Assembly: GCA_026003395.1 (NCBI GenBank)
Contig: BPHE01000018.1
Span: forward strand, 1-38,126
Direction: 5' to 3'
Source of the DNA: Vicingaceae bacterium
Lineage (GTDB): Bacteria; Bacteroidota; Bacteroidia; Flavobacteriales_E; Vicingaceae
DNA: 38,126 nt
Shown: piece by piece, positions 1 to 8,958 of the stretch
How positions within the stretch are numbered: the first letter of the stretch is position 1
Layout: every line of letters begins with the position of its first letter
Made by a program: the position numbers and the translations under genes
The notes under the pieces: generated by a model
Told to the model about the DNA's origin: nothing
The model's database searches: none
What the model saw: only the letters and a program-made list of their open reading frames with translations

Positions 1-456
1 ACCCACAATGGCCACATCTTGCCCTTTAAAGAAAAACCCATCGCAAACTGCACATGCAGAAACACCAAAGCCATTTAATCTTTGCTCCGATTCCAATCCC
101 AACCATTTGGCAGAAGCACCGGTAGATACGATTACGGCATGTGCGTGTAATTCGGTTTCATCGTCTATCCATACTTTGTGAACCGGACCGGTGAAATCTA
201 CCTTCGTAGCCAAACCGAATCTTACATCAGTACCAAAACGTTCGGCTTGTTTTTTAAACAATTCCATCATTTCCGGTCCTTGAATCCCATCAGGAAAACC
301 CGGATAGTTTTCCACCTCGGTTGTAATTGTCAACTGCCCTCCGGGTTGCATTCCGGTATATAACAAAGGTTTTAATGCCGCTCTCGATGCATAAATTGCT
401 GCGGTGTAGCCCGCAGGACCCGAACCTAAAATCAATAATTTGACTTCTTCTGCCAT
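1..456 (-). CDS. trxB: Thioredoxin reductase, 3' part cut off by the window edge
   Basis: The first 152 codons are visible; the gene runs off the left edge in frame. The enzyme passes electrons from NADPH through FAD to thioredoxin in the cytoplasm. The N-terminus has the FAD dinucleotide-binding motif GSGPAG (about residues 11-16), the family signatures GGQLTITTEVENYPGFP (about 42-58) and STGA, and the redox-active pair in CAVCDG near residue 136 (Cys-x-x-Cys; CATCDG is more usual). The NADPH-binding domain and C-terminus are missing. ATG at 454-456 is the natural start because the FAD motif begins a few residues later. It lies 72 nt downstream of the patatin gene on the same strand, so read-through is possible. 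Family assignment is secure. Confidence 0.95.
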   Translation of the reverse strand, partial: MAEEVKLLILGSGPAGYTAAIYASRAALKPLLYTGMQPGGQLTITTEVENYPGFPDGIQGPEMMELFKKQAERFGTDVRFGLATKVDFTGPVHKVWIDDETELHAHAVIVSTGASAKWLGLESEQRLNGFGVSACAVCDGFFFKGQDVAIVG

Positions 457-528
457 AATCTTTTTTTGGTGCAAAGCAATGAATTTTTTTATTTAATCTC
501 TCAGGAAAAATTTTAAAATATCACAAAT

Positions 529-1569
529 TCAAGAATCCTTTTTATCCAACAACATATCGGCCCAGTTTTTCAAATTGTTTTTTTCTTTTTCCACTGTCTG
601 CAATGCCAGGTCATACAATGCGCTGATGTTTTTTTCATGACAATCGTCCATATCCGGATTGATGTCCGGGTTGAGTACCGGATTTATTCTATAATATTTT
701 CCCCGGATAATGTTTTGTTGGAAAAGTTGTTTCAAATGTTCGTGAACCAAATCATCCACTCCGTTCATCATCATATCCATCAATGGCCTTGTCCAGGAGT
801 GCAGTCCCCAATTTTTCACATCTTTATATTCATATTGCTTTCTGACCTCTCCTGTTCCAAGCGACAACAAATTAATTTCTATTGTTTCGAGGCCGTTTCC
901 GTCATGCAAATTTTCTTTCAAGATTTGTGTCAACAAATAGAGAGAAGGATTATTTGCAAAGACGCCACCATCAATCAAATGATATTCATTTCCCGAAGAA
1001 GATTGAATTTTAGCACATTCAAAATAGGTAGGCATGGCGGAAGTGGCTCTTATGACTTGCCAAACAAAAAAATCGTTTTCCGGCTGATCTATAGCCATTT
1101 TTTTAGAGAAAACAAAAGGTTTTGAATGTTTGATATCGTATGCCAGAATCATTACATCCTTCTTAAGGTTGCTCAATTTTGCATCGCCAAAAATTTGTTG
1201 CATGACATGATTCATTCCCTTGCTGTCGTATTTTTCGTCGATGATGCCACCCAAAGATCGTACAAACTGTTTTGGTGATTTTTTAAAAATAGATTTGCCA
1301 TGCGTCAAATAAAAATCAAGCAGGTCAGAGGCCGTGTAAAGTGTCTTGCCGGGGTTTCCGGGTTGGGCAACGGTCAAACCCAAGGCGAGAATGCCGCCGG
1401 TGCTTGTCCCTGCCAATTTGTCGAAACAATCGCACAGGTCTAAATCATGAGTATTTTTTTTTCTCAAAATTGCTTCCAATTCGCTCAAAATTGCAGCCGG
1501 TATGATGCCTCTTATACCACCGCCATCTAAGCTTATGAGGTTTATTTTTCGAATTTGCTTATTGTTCAT
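529..1569 (-). CDS. Patatin-like phospholipase
   Basis: Predicted serine lipase or acyl hydrolase of the patatin family (346 aa). Visible motifs are the oxyanion-hole glycine loop DGGGIRG (residues 15-21), the nucleophile elbow GTSTG with Ser56, and the catalytic dyad Asp200 in DGGVFANNP. I chose the internal ATG at 1567-1569 because the glycine loop normally sits 10-20 residues from the N-terminus; a start at 1620 would add 17 hydrophobic residues lying inside the upstream gene. The chosen start overlaps the end of the upstream aspartoacylase-like gene by 11 nt, which suggests translational coupling. No signal peptide is seen, so it is probably cytoplasmic or membrane-associated. The substrate is unknown. 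Patatins also serve as anti-phage effectors (CapV), but no cyclic-nucleotide synthase is nearby, so a lipid-metabolism role is more likely. Confidence 0.9.
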   Translation of the reverse strand: MNNKQIRKINLISLDGGGIRGIIPAAILSELEAILRKKNTHDLDLCDCFDKLAGTSTGGILALGLTVAQPGNPGKTLYTASDLLDFYLTHGKSIFKKSPKQFVRSLGGIIDEKYDSKGMNHVMQQIFGDAKLSNLKKDVMILAYDIKHSKPFVFSKKMAIDQPENDFFVWQVIRATSAMPTYFECAKIQSSSGNEYHLIDGGVFANNPSLYLLTQILKENLHDGNGLETIEINLLSLGTGEVRKQYEYKDVKNWGLHSWTRPLMDMMMNGVDDLVHEHLKQLFQQNIIRGKYYRINPVLNPDINPDMDDCHEKNISALYDLALQTVEKEKNNLKNWADMLLDKKDS

Positions 1570-2512
1570 TTTCGTGCTTGTTAAAACCAATGTGAAATAC
1601 AGGGTCACCCTGATATACAATGGGAGAGTTATTCAACCCTATAATATATCCGTTATACGGAGAATACAGTTTGATGTTATAATTGTTATATGGATCATGA
1701 ATCACTGCCAATAATTGTTTTTTATAGACCTGATGCCCCAATTCAACAAAAAGTTTGACTATTCCCGAACGTTTGGCCCTTATCCAGGAAGAATGTTCAA
1801 GAACTAAAGATTGATAAAAATATTCCGGTTGGCCGTGCAACATTTTGAGGGATTTTAGAAAATTTAAAATGCCGTCGTACGCTTTGATTACCGCATCGGC
1901 ATCTAACCGGCCGGCTTCACCACCTTCATATACGAGTATTGTCTTGCCCATCAAATGAGCTTGATGCCGCAATGATTTTCTGATCATTTTTGAATAAACG
2001 GTAAACGGAGCCTGGAAATATGAAGCCAATTCCAACGCATTTTTTTGCATCGGATCAATCCTTATTTGGGGATAATTGGATCGATTTCCACCCCCGGTGT
2101 GAAAATCCAAGCCGACATCAATTTCCGGTAAAATATGTTTGGTGATTAACCATGCAATTCTTGCCGCCAACGAACCTTTTTGACTGCCGGGAAAACTTCT
2201 GTTAAGGTCCTTATTTGCGGTGACATTTCTCATTAAATTTATGAAACCAAAAATGTTCACAATTGGAATCACCACCACCGATCCTTTTATCAATTGGTTC
2301 AGCATGCCGCTTTCAAGCAACATTCTTATGGCTTCTATACCAATGATTTCGTCTCCATGCACGCCTGCTGTCAATAACACAACAGGACCTTTCTCTGTAG
2401 ACCGGAAAACATACACAGGCAAATGAATGATTGTGCCGGATGTCAATCTGGCAACTTCTATCGACAATGTTCTATTTTCTCCGGGAAATATAGTTTGATC
2501 ATAAATATGCAT
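1559..2512 (-). CDS. Succinylglutamate desuccinylase / aspartoacylase family zinc hydrolase
   Basis: M14-type zinc amidohydrolase related to AstE and aspartoacylase (317 aa). Zinc ligands are visible as His52 and Glu55 in GVHGDE and His138 in DFHTG; Glu196 in VYEGGE fits the catalytic glutamate. DLNRSFPGS (about 102-110) is the family substrate-binding stretch. The last 80 or so residues look like the small beta-rich hammerhead domain typical of this family. The ATG at 2510-2512 is preferred: the upstream in-frame ATG at 2623 would run across the divergent gene and its promoter. A TAnnTTTG box on this strand lies at 2536-2543. The true substrate is unknown; the other arginine-degradation (ast) genes are absent, so this is probably not AstE itself. 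Confidence 0.88.
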   Translation of the reverse strand: MHIYDQTIFPGENRTLSIEVARLTSGTIIHLPVYVFRSTEKGPVVLLTAGVHGDEIIGIEAIRMLLESGMLNQLIKGSVVVIPIVNIFGFINLMRNVTANKDLNRSFPGSQKGSLAARIAWLITKHILPEIDVGLDFHTGGGNRSNYPQIRIDPMQKNALELASYFQAPFTVYSKMIRKSLRHQAHLMGKTILVYEGGEAGRLDADAVIKAYDGILNFLKSLKMLHGQPEYFYQSLVLEHSSWIRAKRSGIVKLFVELGHQVYKKQLLAVIHDPYNNYNIKLYSPYNGYIIGLNNSPIVYQGDPVFHIGFNKHENEQ

Positions 2513-2535
2513 AATTTTTATTCGAAAAAATTTTT

Positions 2536-2543
2536 CAAAAATA
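2536..2543 (-). promoter_or_regulatory. Predicted promoter -7 box for the aspartoacylase-patatin operon
   Basis: On the minus strand this reads TATTTTTG, an exact TAnnTTTG match, 23 nt upstream of the chosen ATG. It interleaves with the divergent SET-gene promoter at 2552-2559. AT-rich DNA gives chance matches; position relative to the start is the main support. Confidence 0.5.
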
Positions 2544-2551
2544 AAAGATTT

Positions 2552-2559
2552 TATATTTG
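2552..2559 (+). promoter_or_regulatory. Predicted promoter -7 box for the SET-domain gene
   Basis: TATATTTG matches TAnnTTTG exactly and ends 22 nt before the ATG at 2582. The predicted leader is about 15 nt and shows no clear Shine-Dalgarno sequence. Confidence 0.5.
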
Positions 2560-2581
2560 GCAAAAATTTTAATAAATCTGC

Positions 2582-3202
2582 ATGATACATCCGGACCTTG
2601 AAATTCGTAAAATTTCTGATCAAATAGGTTATGGTTTGTTTGCCACCAAATTGATCCCCAAAGGAACAATTACTTACATACGCGATGAACTTGAAATAAT
2701 CATTCCTGCCAATGACCGCCGTTTAAAAGACAGCCGCTACCGTCCGATTATAGAGAAATATGCATTTGTCAATTCCAAAGGCGAACACGTATTGAGCTGG
2801 GATTTTGCCAAATATGTCAACCACTCATGCACGCCCAATTCGCTTACAACCGGTTATGATTTTGAAATTGCCATAAAAGATATCTTACCCGGCGAGCAAC
2901 TTACCGATGATTACGGCCTATTCAATATGGATGAAACAATGGTCTGCCTTTGCGGTTCTCCTCAATGCAGAGGAAGTATCAATAAGAAAGATTTTGTCAA
3001 ACTTATTTCTTCTTGGGACAGTGCCATTTTGAGCGCTCTGAAATGTTATAGTTCCGTTGCTCAACCATTGGCTATTTTTATGGATGCTGAAACAGCCCGA
3101 CAGCTAGATGATTTTTTTAAAGATCCTCTTCAATATAAAAGTGTAAAAAATGTGAAACGCATCAAACATCCCAAAAGGATAAAAAACATCAAACAAGTAT
3201 AA
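2582..3202 (+). CDS. SET-domain protein-lysine methyltransferase with post-SET zinc motif
   Basis: A 206-aa protein predicted to transfer methyl groups from S-adenosylmethionine to lysines. Residues 1-135 form a complete SET domain: GYGLFAT (17-22 region), NHSCTPNS (80-87) forming the SAM pocket, and GEQLTDDYG (104-112) with Tyr111 as the likely catalytic tyrosine. It is followed by the post-SET motif C122-x-C124-x4-C129, which together with Cys83 can form the structural zinc site known from eukaryotic enzymes. The tail (about 187-206) is rich in Lys, Arg and His and could contact nucleic acid or be itself a substrate. The gene is divergent from the aspartoacylase gene. The target protein is unknown; ribosomal proteins and DNA-binding proteins are guesses only. 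Confidence 0.88.
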   Translation: MIHPDLEIRKISDQIGYGLFATKLIPKGTITYIRDELEIIIPANDRRLKDSRYRPIIEKYAFVNSKGEHVLSWDFAKYVNHSCTPNSLTTGYDFEIAIKDILPGEQLTDDYGLFNMDETMVCLCGSPQCRGSINKKDFVKLISSWDSAILSALKCYSSVAQPLAIFMDAETARQLDDFFKDPLQYKSVKNVKRIKHPKRIKNIKQV

Positions 3203-3344
3203 TATTTCTATCAGCATGTGACAGTACTATTGGTTTTGTATCAATACCGAAAGTATGATTCTATCAACATAATCGCGTTAATAAATGTGTGATTGTGATT
3301 GTTCCAAAACAAAACTATTTCACTAATTTCACCTCAAAAAATTT

Positions 3345-4649
3345 ATGAGCACATTTATTATTAACGGAGGTTGTAAATTAAAAGGAGAAATTCACCCACA
3401 AGGAGCCAAAAATGAAGCATTGCAGGTTATCTCAGCCGTATTGTTAACTGAAGAAGAGGTAGTCATCAAAAATGTGCCTAGCATTGTCGATGTCAATAAA
3501 TTGATCGAATTGTTGAGCGATTTGGGTGTGGAAGTTCATAAAGAAGGAACGGGTACTTTTTCTTTCAAAGCATCGAATATCAATCTTGATTATTTGAAAA
3601 CCGAAACTTTCAAGAAAAAAGCTTCTGCATTGAGAGGATCCGTCATGATTATGGGCCCATTGCTTGCAAGATTCGGACTCGCCCATATGCCCAAACCCGG
3701 TGGAGATAAAATTGGCAGACGTAGATTGGATACACATTTCCAAGGATTTATAGATTTAGGCGCAACTTTGGACTTTCAACCGGGAGAACACTTTTTTTCC
3801 ATTCGAGCAGAAAAATTAACCGGCACATACATGCTTCTTGATGAAGCATCGGTAACTGGAACGGCCAACATTATCATGGCAGCCGTAATGGCCGAAGGTA
3901 CAACCACAATTTATCATGCTGCTTGCGAGCCCTACATTCAACAATTATGCAAAATGCTCAACTCGATGGGCGCCAAAATTTCGGGCATCGGATCAAACCT
4001 TTTGACAATCGAAGGAGTGAAATCGTTGAAAGGAACCACTCATACCATCCTGCCCGATATGATTGAAATAGGCAGTTTTATCGGGTTGGCCGCAATGACT
4101 CAATCGGAATTGACCATAAAAAATTGTTCGGTCGATAATCTGGGAATTATACCCCGTACATTCAAACGTTTGGGCATTCAATTAGAAATCAGAGGAGACG
4201 ATATCTACATACCTGAGCAAGAATTATACGAAATTGAAAATTTCATGGACGGTTCCATCCTCACTGTCTCAGACGCTCCCTGGCCGGGATTCACACCCGA
4301 TTTGATCAGTATTGTATTGGTGGTGGCAACACAAGCCAAAGGCAGCGTATTGATACATCAAAAGATGTTTGAAAGCCGTTTGTTTTTTGTAGACAAACTG
4401 ATCGACATGGGAGCACAGATTATTTTATGCGACCCACACCGTGCTACTGTGATTGGTCTTGCCCGGCAAACACCTTTGAGAGGCATTGAAATGTCTTCTC
4501 CCGATATTCGAGCCGGCGTTGCATTGCTGATAGCTGCTCTTTCGGCCAAAGGGAAAAGCAAAATACATAATGTAGAACAGATCGACAGGGGATATGAAAA
4601 CATAGAAGATCGCTTGAATGCTCTTGGTGCAGACATTATCAGAGTGTAA
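3345..4649 (+). CDS. murA: UDP-N-acetylglucosamine 1-carboxyvinyltransferase (MurA), Asp active-site type
   Basis: Catalyses the first committed step of peptidoglycan synthesis, adding enolpyruvate from PEP to UDP-GlcNAc in the cytoplasm. The protein is full length (434 aa, about 420 in E. coli). The N-terminal catalytic Lys22-Asn23 is in GAKNEAL. The loop that in E. coli reads PGGCxIGxRPxD is here PGGDKIGRRRLD, so the fosfomycin-target cysteine (E. coli Cys115) is Asp121. Asp at this site is known to keep activity and abolish fosfomycin alkylation in other bacteria. The C-terminal half has the expected repeat fold signatures (FESRLFFVDKL, DIRAGVALLIAAL). It appears monocistronic: 142 nt of non-coding DNA lies before it and a convergent gene after it. 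Confidence 0.97.
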   Translation: MSTFIINGGCKLKGEIHPQGAKNEALQVISAVLLTEEEVVIKNVPSIVDVNKLIELLSDLGVEVHKEGTGTFSFKASNINLDYLKTETFKKKASALRGSVMIMGPLLARFGLAHMPKPGGDKIGRRRLDTHFQGFIDLGATLDFQPGEHFFSIRAEKLTGTYMLLDEASVTGTANIIMAAVMAEGTTTIYHAACEPYIQQLCKMLNSMGAKISGIGSNLLTIEGVKSLKGTTHTILPDMIEIGSFIGLAAMTQSELTIKNCSVDNLGIIPRTFKRLGIQLEIRGDDIYIPEQELYEIENFMDGSILTVSDAPWPGFTPDLISIVLVVATQAKGSVLIHQKMFESRLFFVDKLIDMGAQIILCDPHRATVIGLARQTPLRGIEMSSPDIRAGVALLIAALSAKGKSKIHNVEQIDRGYENIEDRLNALGADIIRV

Positions 4650-4766
4650 CCCATCCTTTGTTGATGAAAGCCAGCTTTAATGCTAGGTCAAATTTTAAAA
4701 ATCATTTTCTCTATCTTTGACATATTTGATTGACCGGAAAATCATTTATGATTTCTCATTTCTTGA

Positions 4767-7151
4767 TCAAAATTTAATTCTGATTCCTATTGTCGGCAAA
4801 ACAGTTCCTGAAAAATTAGGAATGGTTTTCAGGACATACTGCTGACCACCGTTTATTGTCTTGTATGTTCCGTCGGGATTTTTTTCCCTGATAACAAAAT
4901 CTTGTCCACGGTTTTGGAAATTATACAAGTTTTGAATATCCAGATACAACAACAAAGTCCATCGTTCAAAAAAGTAGGATTTATCGATTCTTATATCCAA
5001 TTGATGAAAAGCATTGAATCTTTGACTGTTGATCTGATTGTAATCAAGCACAGGTCCACCATTGACAGTCCACACATCCACTCTTGATGAAACATTTAAG
5101 TCATAAGGAGTATAAGGCAAACCTCCGACAAACCTCCATTTTAAACCGGCTTTCCAACGTTTTTTAAATTCTTTGGTGCCTGTGATCGTTACCAAATGTC
5201 TGCTATCCCATGATGAAGGAATATATTTTCCGTTCAGACCTGTAAATGAGCTTCTTACCCAGGTATAGGTTGCCAATAAACTGAACTTATTCAAACTCCA
5301 ACGGTTGAGAACTTCAATACCATAGGCATATCCTTTTCCAATCGATGCAGCAGGCACAGCTCCCACCACTCCATAACCGGCACCTTGATTGGCTAAACTA
5401 ATGCCGGTAATTAAATCTATGGGATATTGAAAATAATCTTTGTAAAAACCTTCGACAGAAGCCATCACACCTTCTTTGATCGAACGTTCGATACCAAGAT
5501 TATACTGAATCATCCCGATAAATTTCAAATTGTCTTTGTTGACAAATTCACCCCGATTATTTTTAAAACCAAGCGTTGTATAGGCAGGATGTTGAAAATA
5601 CCGGCCTATACCGGCATTCAATTTATATTTTTCATTGATTACGTATGAAGCAGCCCATCTTGGTGAAAATTGATTGAGCAAATTGGCCATTTCCGGATTA
5701 TAGTCCATTCCATCCATTCTCAAACCAAAAGTCATTTGAAGACGATTTGATAAATAAGATTTGGCTAATTGTCCAAACATTCCGTATTTCCATAAAAAAA
5801 TGTCCGTTTCATAAGATAAATTTTCTACATTGTTGTTGATCAATAATGCTTGGTTTGTAACGTTTTGATAATGGGCATATTCGGCATTAAAGCCAAAACT
5901 GATTTTATATTCACCCGACCTAGTAATGTTTTCATAACGAAACTTGTTCTCACTTTCAAATGAGTTGTAATCCAACACTTTTGGTTTTGATTCGTCATTT
6001 TCGGGATACTTGTATAAAGAATTGAATAGCATGTTGCGACTGACAATAAAGTTTTGATAACCTTTACCGGTAAATCTTTTATACACGGCCCCGATGGTGT
6101 AGCTCCATTGATTGTTGACAGGAATGTTGTTTAAAATATACTCTTGCGATTCTGAAGGATTTTTAATACCCGTGTTGAGTTTTAAAAAATCTAAAGATCC
6201 CAAGCTGATGATGGTAAGGTTGCTTTTGGCATTCAAATCTGTTTTGATTTTAAATTGATAATCGTTGAATGTAGGCAAGAATGGCAAACCAAGAGCCGAA
6301 AACAAAAGTTGTAAGTATGAACGTCTCACAGAAACAATATAGCTAGTTTTTTTTCCTATCGGACCATCTAAAGTTATGGCGGTCTCACTTGCCCCAAGAG
6401 TGAATTGAAGATTGGTTTTGTCTTTGCTGCCTTCCTTAAGTTTAAAATCAAGCACACCGCTGAGTGCATTGTATCGTTTGGCCGGAAAGTTCGATGAATA
6501 AAAATTTACTTCTCTGACAAAATCCGCATTGATGATGCCGACCGGACCACCGGAAGCACCTTGTGTTGAAAAATGATTGAGTACAGGGATTTCAATATCA
6601 TCCAAATAGAAACGGTTTTCCGATGGTCCTCCCCCACGAATAATTACATCGTTTCTAAAAGCCGGAGTAGAACCCACACCCGGAAAGGACTGAATGACCC
6701 GTGATATGTCTCTATTGCTTCCCGGATTGCTTTCAATTTCCTTGACACCAATCGATTGCATACTTATGAGCGCCTCCTCGCTCTTTTGAAAAGGATCTGC
6801 TTTCACTTCAAATGCTTCAAGTTGCAGCGAGGACTCCTCCATCTCAATAGTTACAAAAGGAGAATTATTTTTGCTCACAAAAATTTCCTCCGTCAATTTT
6901 TCTTTAAATCCTATAAAAGAAACTCTCAAACGAACGAAACCGACCGGAACATCATCCAATGTGAAATTACCTTCTATGTCTGTAGTTGTCCCTTTATTGG
7001 TTCCGTCTATTAAAATATTGGCAAAAGGAACCGGTTCTCCGGTCAGTTTATTGATAACCTTGCCCTTGATTTTTCCGGTTTGTGCCATTATGGATTGGCT
7101 CAATAAAACAGCGATGATCAATTGAGTTAGAATTTTTAAAACTTTGCTCAT
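4767..7151 (-). CDS. TonB-dependent outer-membrane receptor
   Basis: Full-length TonB-dependent receptor (794 aa). Residues 1-23 are a signal peptide ending in MAQ. Residues 25-110 are a carboxypeptidase-regulatory-like beta domain (GKIKGKVINKLTGEPVPFAN), usual for Bacteroidota. The plug follows (about 125-230, with the DVIIRGGGPSENRFYLDDIE stretch), then a long beta-barrel ending in the terminal phenylalanine of GIRIKF. No SusD partner is adjacent, so a polysaccharide-utilisation role is unlikely; the substrate cannot be read from sequence. The ATG lies only 5 nt after the photolyase stop, so it is probably the last gene of the operon 9876-4767. That is an unusual partner for a DNA-repair gene. 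Confidence 0.93.
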   Translation of the reverse strand: MSKVLKILTQLIIAVLLSQSIMAQTGKIKGKVINKLTGEPVPFANILIDGTNKGTTTDIEGNFTLDDVPVGFVRLRVSFIGFKEKLTEEIFVSKNNSPFVTIEMEESSLQLEAFEVKADPFQKSEEALISMQSIGVKEIESNPGSNRDISRVIQSFPGVGSTPAFRNDVIIRGGGPSENRFYLDDIEIPVLNHFSTQGASGGPVGIINADFVREVNFYSSNFPAKRYNALSGVLDFKLKEGSKDKTNLQFTLGASETAITLDGPIGKKTSYIVSVRRSYLQLLFSALGLPFLPTFNDYQFKIKTDLNAKSNLTIISLGSLDFLKLNTGIKNPSESQEYILNNIPVNNQWSYTIGAVYKRFTGKGYQNFIVSRNMLFNSLYKYPENDESKPKVLDYNSFESENKFRYENITRSGEYKISFGFNAEYAHYQNVTNQALLINNNVENLSYETDIFLWKYGMFGQLAKSYLSNRLQMTFGLRMDGMDYNPEMANLLNQFSPRWAASYVINEKYKLNAGIGRYFQHPAYTTLGFKNNRGEFVNKDNLKFIGMIQYNLGIERSIKEGVMASVEGFYKDYFQYPIDLITGISLANQGAGYGVVGAVPAASIGKGYAYGIEVLNRWSLNKFSLLATYTWVRSSFTGLNGKYIPSSWDSRHLVTITGTKEFKKRWKAGLKWRFVGGLPYTPYDLNVSSRVDVWTVNGGPVLDYNQINSQRFNAFHQLDIRIDKSYFFERWTLLLYLDIQNLYNFQNRGQDFVIREKNPDGTYKTINGGQQYVLKTIPNFSGTVLPTIGIRIKF

Positions 7152-7156
7152 TTCTT

Positions 7157-8455
7157 TTACTTTTTCATCATTTTTAAATATAAATTTCTTCTTTCACTAA
7201 AATCAACTATCGGTTTTGGTGCATCTTCAAGGTCATATGGCAACCATTTTTTTAAATACACAAGGTTTGGATCGAACTTTTGTTGTTGCAACCAAGGATT
7301 AAATATTCTGAAATAAGGCGCAGCATCGGCACCGGTGCCGGCAGCCCACTGCCAATTACCAACATTTGAGGCCAATTCGAAATCAAATAGTTTTTCCGCA
7401 AAATATCGCTCGCCCCAACGCCAATCAATCCATAAGATTTTGGTCAAATAGTTGGCCACTACCATTCTGAGACGATTGTGCATATAACCGGTAGAGTTGA
7501 GCTGATGCATGGCTGCATCAATAATTGGAACACCGGTGGATGCATTTTTCCATTTTTCAAAATATGCTTCGTTATTTTCTTGCGGGATGTCAATTTGCCT
7601 AAAATCATCTTTGACAGTAAAAGGAAAATGATAAATCAAATATTGAAAAAATTCCCTCCAAATCAATTCATTGAAATACTTTTGATTGTTGAGTGCCATT
7701 TTGAATAGTTTTCTGATGCTTATCAACCCAAATCTCAAAGCGGTTGAAACGTTTGTTGTGCCTTTTTCAAAAGAAAAATTATCCCTTGTTTGATGGTAGT
7801 TTGAAATGATTTTTTTCATTTCCTGAAAATCAAAGAGATGATATTGAATAGTGGATGGCTTGAAACCAATCTCTTGCAATGATGGAAAATGCCAATCGGC
7901 AGGCAATTTCATCAGATTTTCCAACAATTTTTCCGAAGGATAATGTTTTAAATGGGTTGCAGGTTCAAAAATAGACTTCCATTTCTTGGAAAAGGGTGTA
8001 TATACACGGTATATCTCTTCGGAGTCAGATTTTATTTCATCAAGAGATAATATGATATGGTCCCTCACTAGTATCAGTTCAATTTCTTTTCTGTCGAGCA
8101 ATTGTTGTATTTCGCCGTCTCTTTGAGCGGCATATGGTTCATAATCTTCATTGGCAAAGACCTTGTTGATATGGTATTTTTGTGTGAGAAATTCAAATGC
8201 CTCGGCCGGTTTGCCTTTAAATATGAATATGCCGGAGGAATGTTGGTTTGCCACAAGTAAATTCAAATCTGACAAACGATCGTAAATCAGAGAAACTCTA
8301 TGATCGTTCTCCGGCAATTCGTCAAGTATGTTTCGGTCATAAATAAACACAGGCAAGACAGGTATTTTTTCTGATAGGGCAAGATACAGGGCATGGTTAT
8401 CATCCCATCTTAAATCCCTTCTGAACCAGAAGACATTAATTTTGTTAACGTTCAT
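7157..8455 (-). CDS. phrB: Deoxyribodipyrimidine (CPD) photolyase
   Basis: Light-driven flavoenzyme that splits UV-induced pyrimidine dimers (432 aa). The N-terminal antenna-cofactor Rossmann domain opens with VFWFRRDLRWDDNHAL (about 8-23). The C-terminal FAD domain has the motifs ELIWREFFQY, GVPIIDAAM, GYMHNRLRM, and the DNA/FAD signature LASNVGNWQWAAGTGADAAP with the Trp residues expected for electron transfer. The ATG at 8453-8455 is chosen because it places the RRDLR motif at residues 12-16, the normal spacing; the longer ORF overlaps the upstream gene by 47 nt. It sits 4 nt after the SRPBCC gene and 5 nt before the TonB receptor. Class I CPD photolyase is favoured over cryptochrome because there is no C-terminal extension. 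Confidence 0.95.
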   Translation of the reverse strand: MNVNKINVFWFRRDLRWDDNHALYLALSEKIPVLPVFIYDRNILDELPENDHRVSLIYDRLSDLNLLVANQHSSGIFIFKGKPAEAFEFLTQKYHINKVFANEDYEPYAAQRDGEIQQLLDRKEIELILVRDHIILSLDEIKSDSEEIYRVYTPFSKKWKSIFEPATHLKHYPSEKLLENLMKLPADWHFPSLQEIGFKPSTIQYHLFDFQEMKKIISNYHQTRDNFSFEKGTTNVSTALRFGLISIRKLFKMALNNQKYFNELIWREFFQYLIYHFPFTVKDDFRQIDIPQENNEAYFEKWKNASTGVPIIDAAMHQLNSTGYMHNRLRMVVANYLTKILWIDWRWGERYFAEKLFDFELASNVGNWQWAAGTGADAAPYFRIFNPWLQQQKFDPNLVYLKKWLPYDLEDAPKPIVDFSERRNLYLKMMKK

Positions 8456-8459
8456 GGAT

Positions 8460-8921
8460 TCAGCATTTATTAAAGATTTCCATAAGTTTCTGATGACGGA
8501 AGTCAAAAATTTGTCTCAACCTCTTTTTGACAATTAAAGCATTAGCAATATCTCCCAAAATACCTAAAGGAATCTTGTAATGTACGATGTCTTCGGCTAA
8601 CACGCCGTTTTCGGTTTCTTTGAATAGATGCTGATGATGCCAAAAACTGTAGGGGCCGAAACGTTGTTCGTCCACAAACATCTCTTTTTCTTTTACATGA
8701 GTAATTTCCGTAACCCAGGTGCTTTTGTAGAACGGGAAGGGACTAACCTTGTATGTGATTATTTGCCCCGGATACATTTTTCGGTCTGCTCCCCACAAAA
8801 TTTCAAATGACAAATCTTTCGGAGTAATTTCGTTCAAATTGTGTGGGTCTGAGAAAAAATCCCATGCTTGATCGATAGTCGTTTTCAACAATATTTTATC
8901 ATGCAACCGATATATCATCAT
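8460..8921 (-). CDS. SRPBCC-fold (START/Bet v1-like) protein
   Basis: A 153-aa protein of the SRPBCC superfamily, which forms a deep hydrophobic ligand pocket. Support comes from the opening strand and helix (DKILLKTTIDQAWDFFSDP, about 8-26), the helix LNEITP, and the YKVSPFPFYKSTWVTEITH strand pair. The same kind of small protein often lies beside TIGR01777 epimerases and photolyases in light-controlled loci. The ligand is unknown; a hydrophobic molecule is an inference from the fold. The start could be either of the two adjacent ATGs at 8916-8921. It is 37 nt downstream of the epimerase gene and 4 nt upstream of the photolyase, so co-transcription is very likely. Confidence 0.85.
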   Translation of the reverse strand: MMIYRLHDKILLKTTIDQAWDFFSDPHNLNEITPKDLSFEILWGADRKMYPGQIITYKVSPFPFYKSTWVTEITHVKEKEMFVDEQRFGPYSFWHHQHLFKETENGVLAEDIVHYKIPLGILGDIANALIVKKRLRQIFDFRHQKLMEIFNKC

Positions 8922-8958
8922 TCCATTAAATTTTTAAGTTAATTTCTATCAATTTCAA

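Noticed and set aside
637-1125. 162-aa plus-strand ORF opposite the patatin gene
   Set aside because: Lies entirely within a gene with full catalytic motifs and has no family resemblance; it is a shadow frame.
529-1569. Patatin gene as a CBASS anti-phage effector (CapV)
   Set aside because: No cyclic nucleotide synthase or ubiquitin-like accessory genes are near; neighbours are metabolic.
7157-8455. Photolyase as a signalling cryptochrome
   Set aside because: Length is that of class I photolyase and there is no C-terminal extension; DNA-repair signatures are complete.
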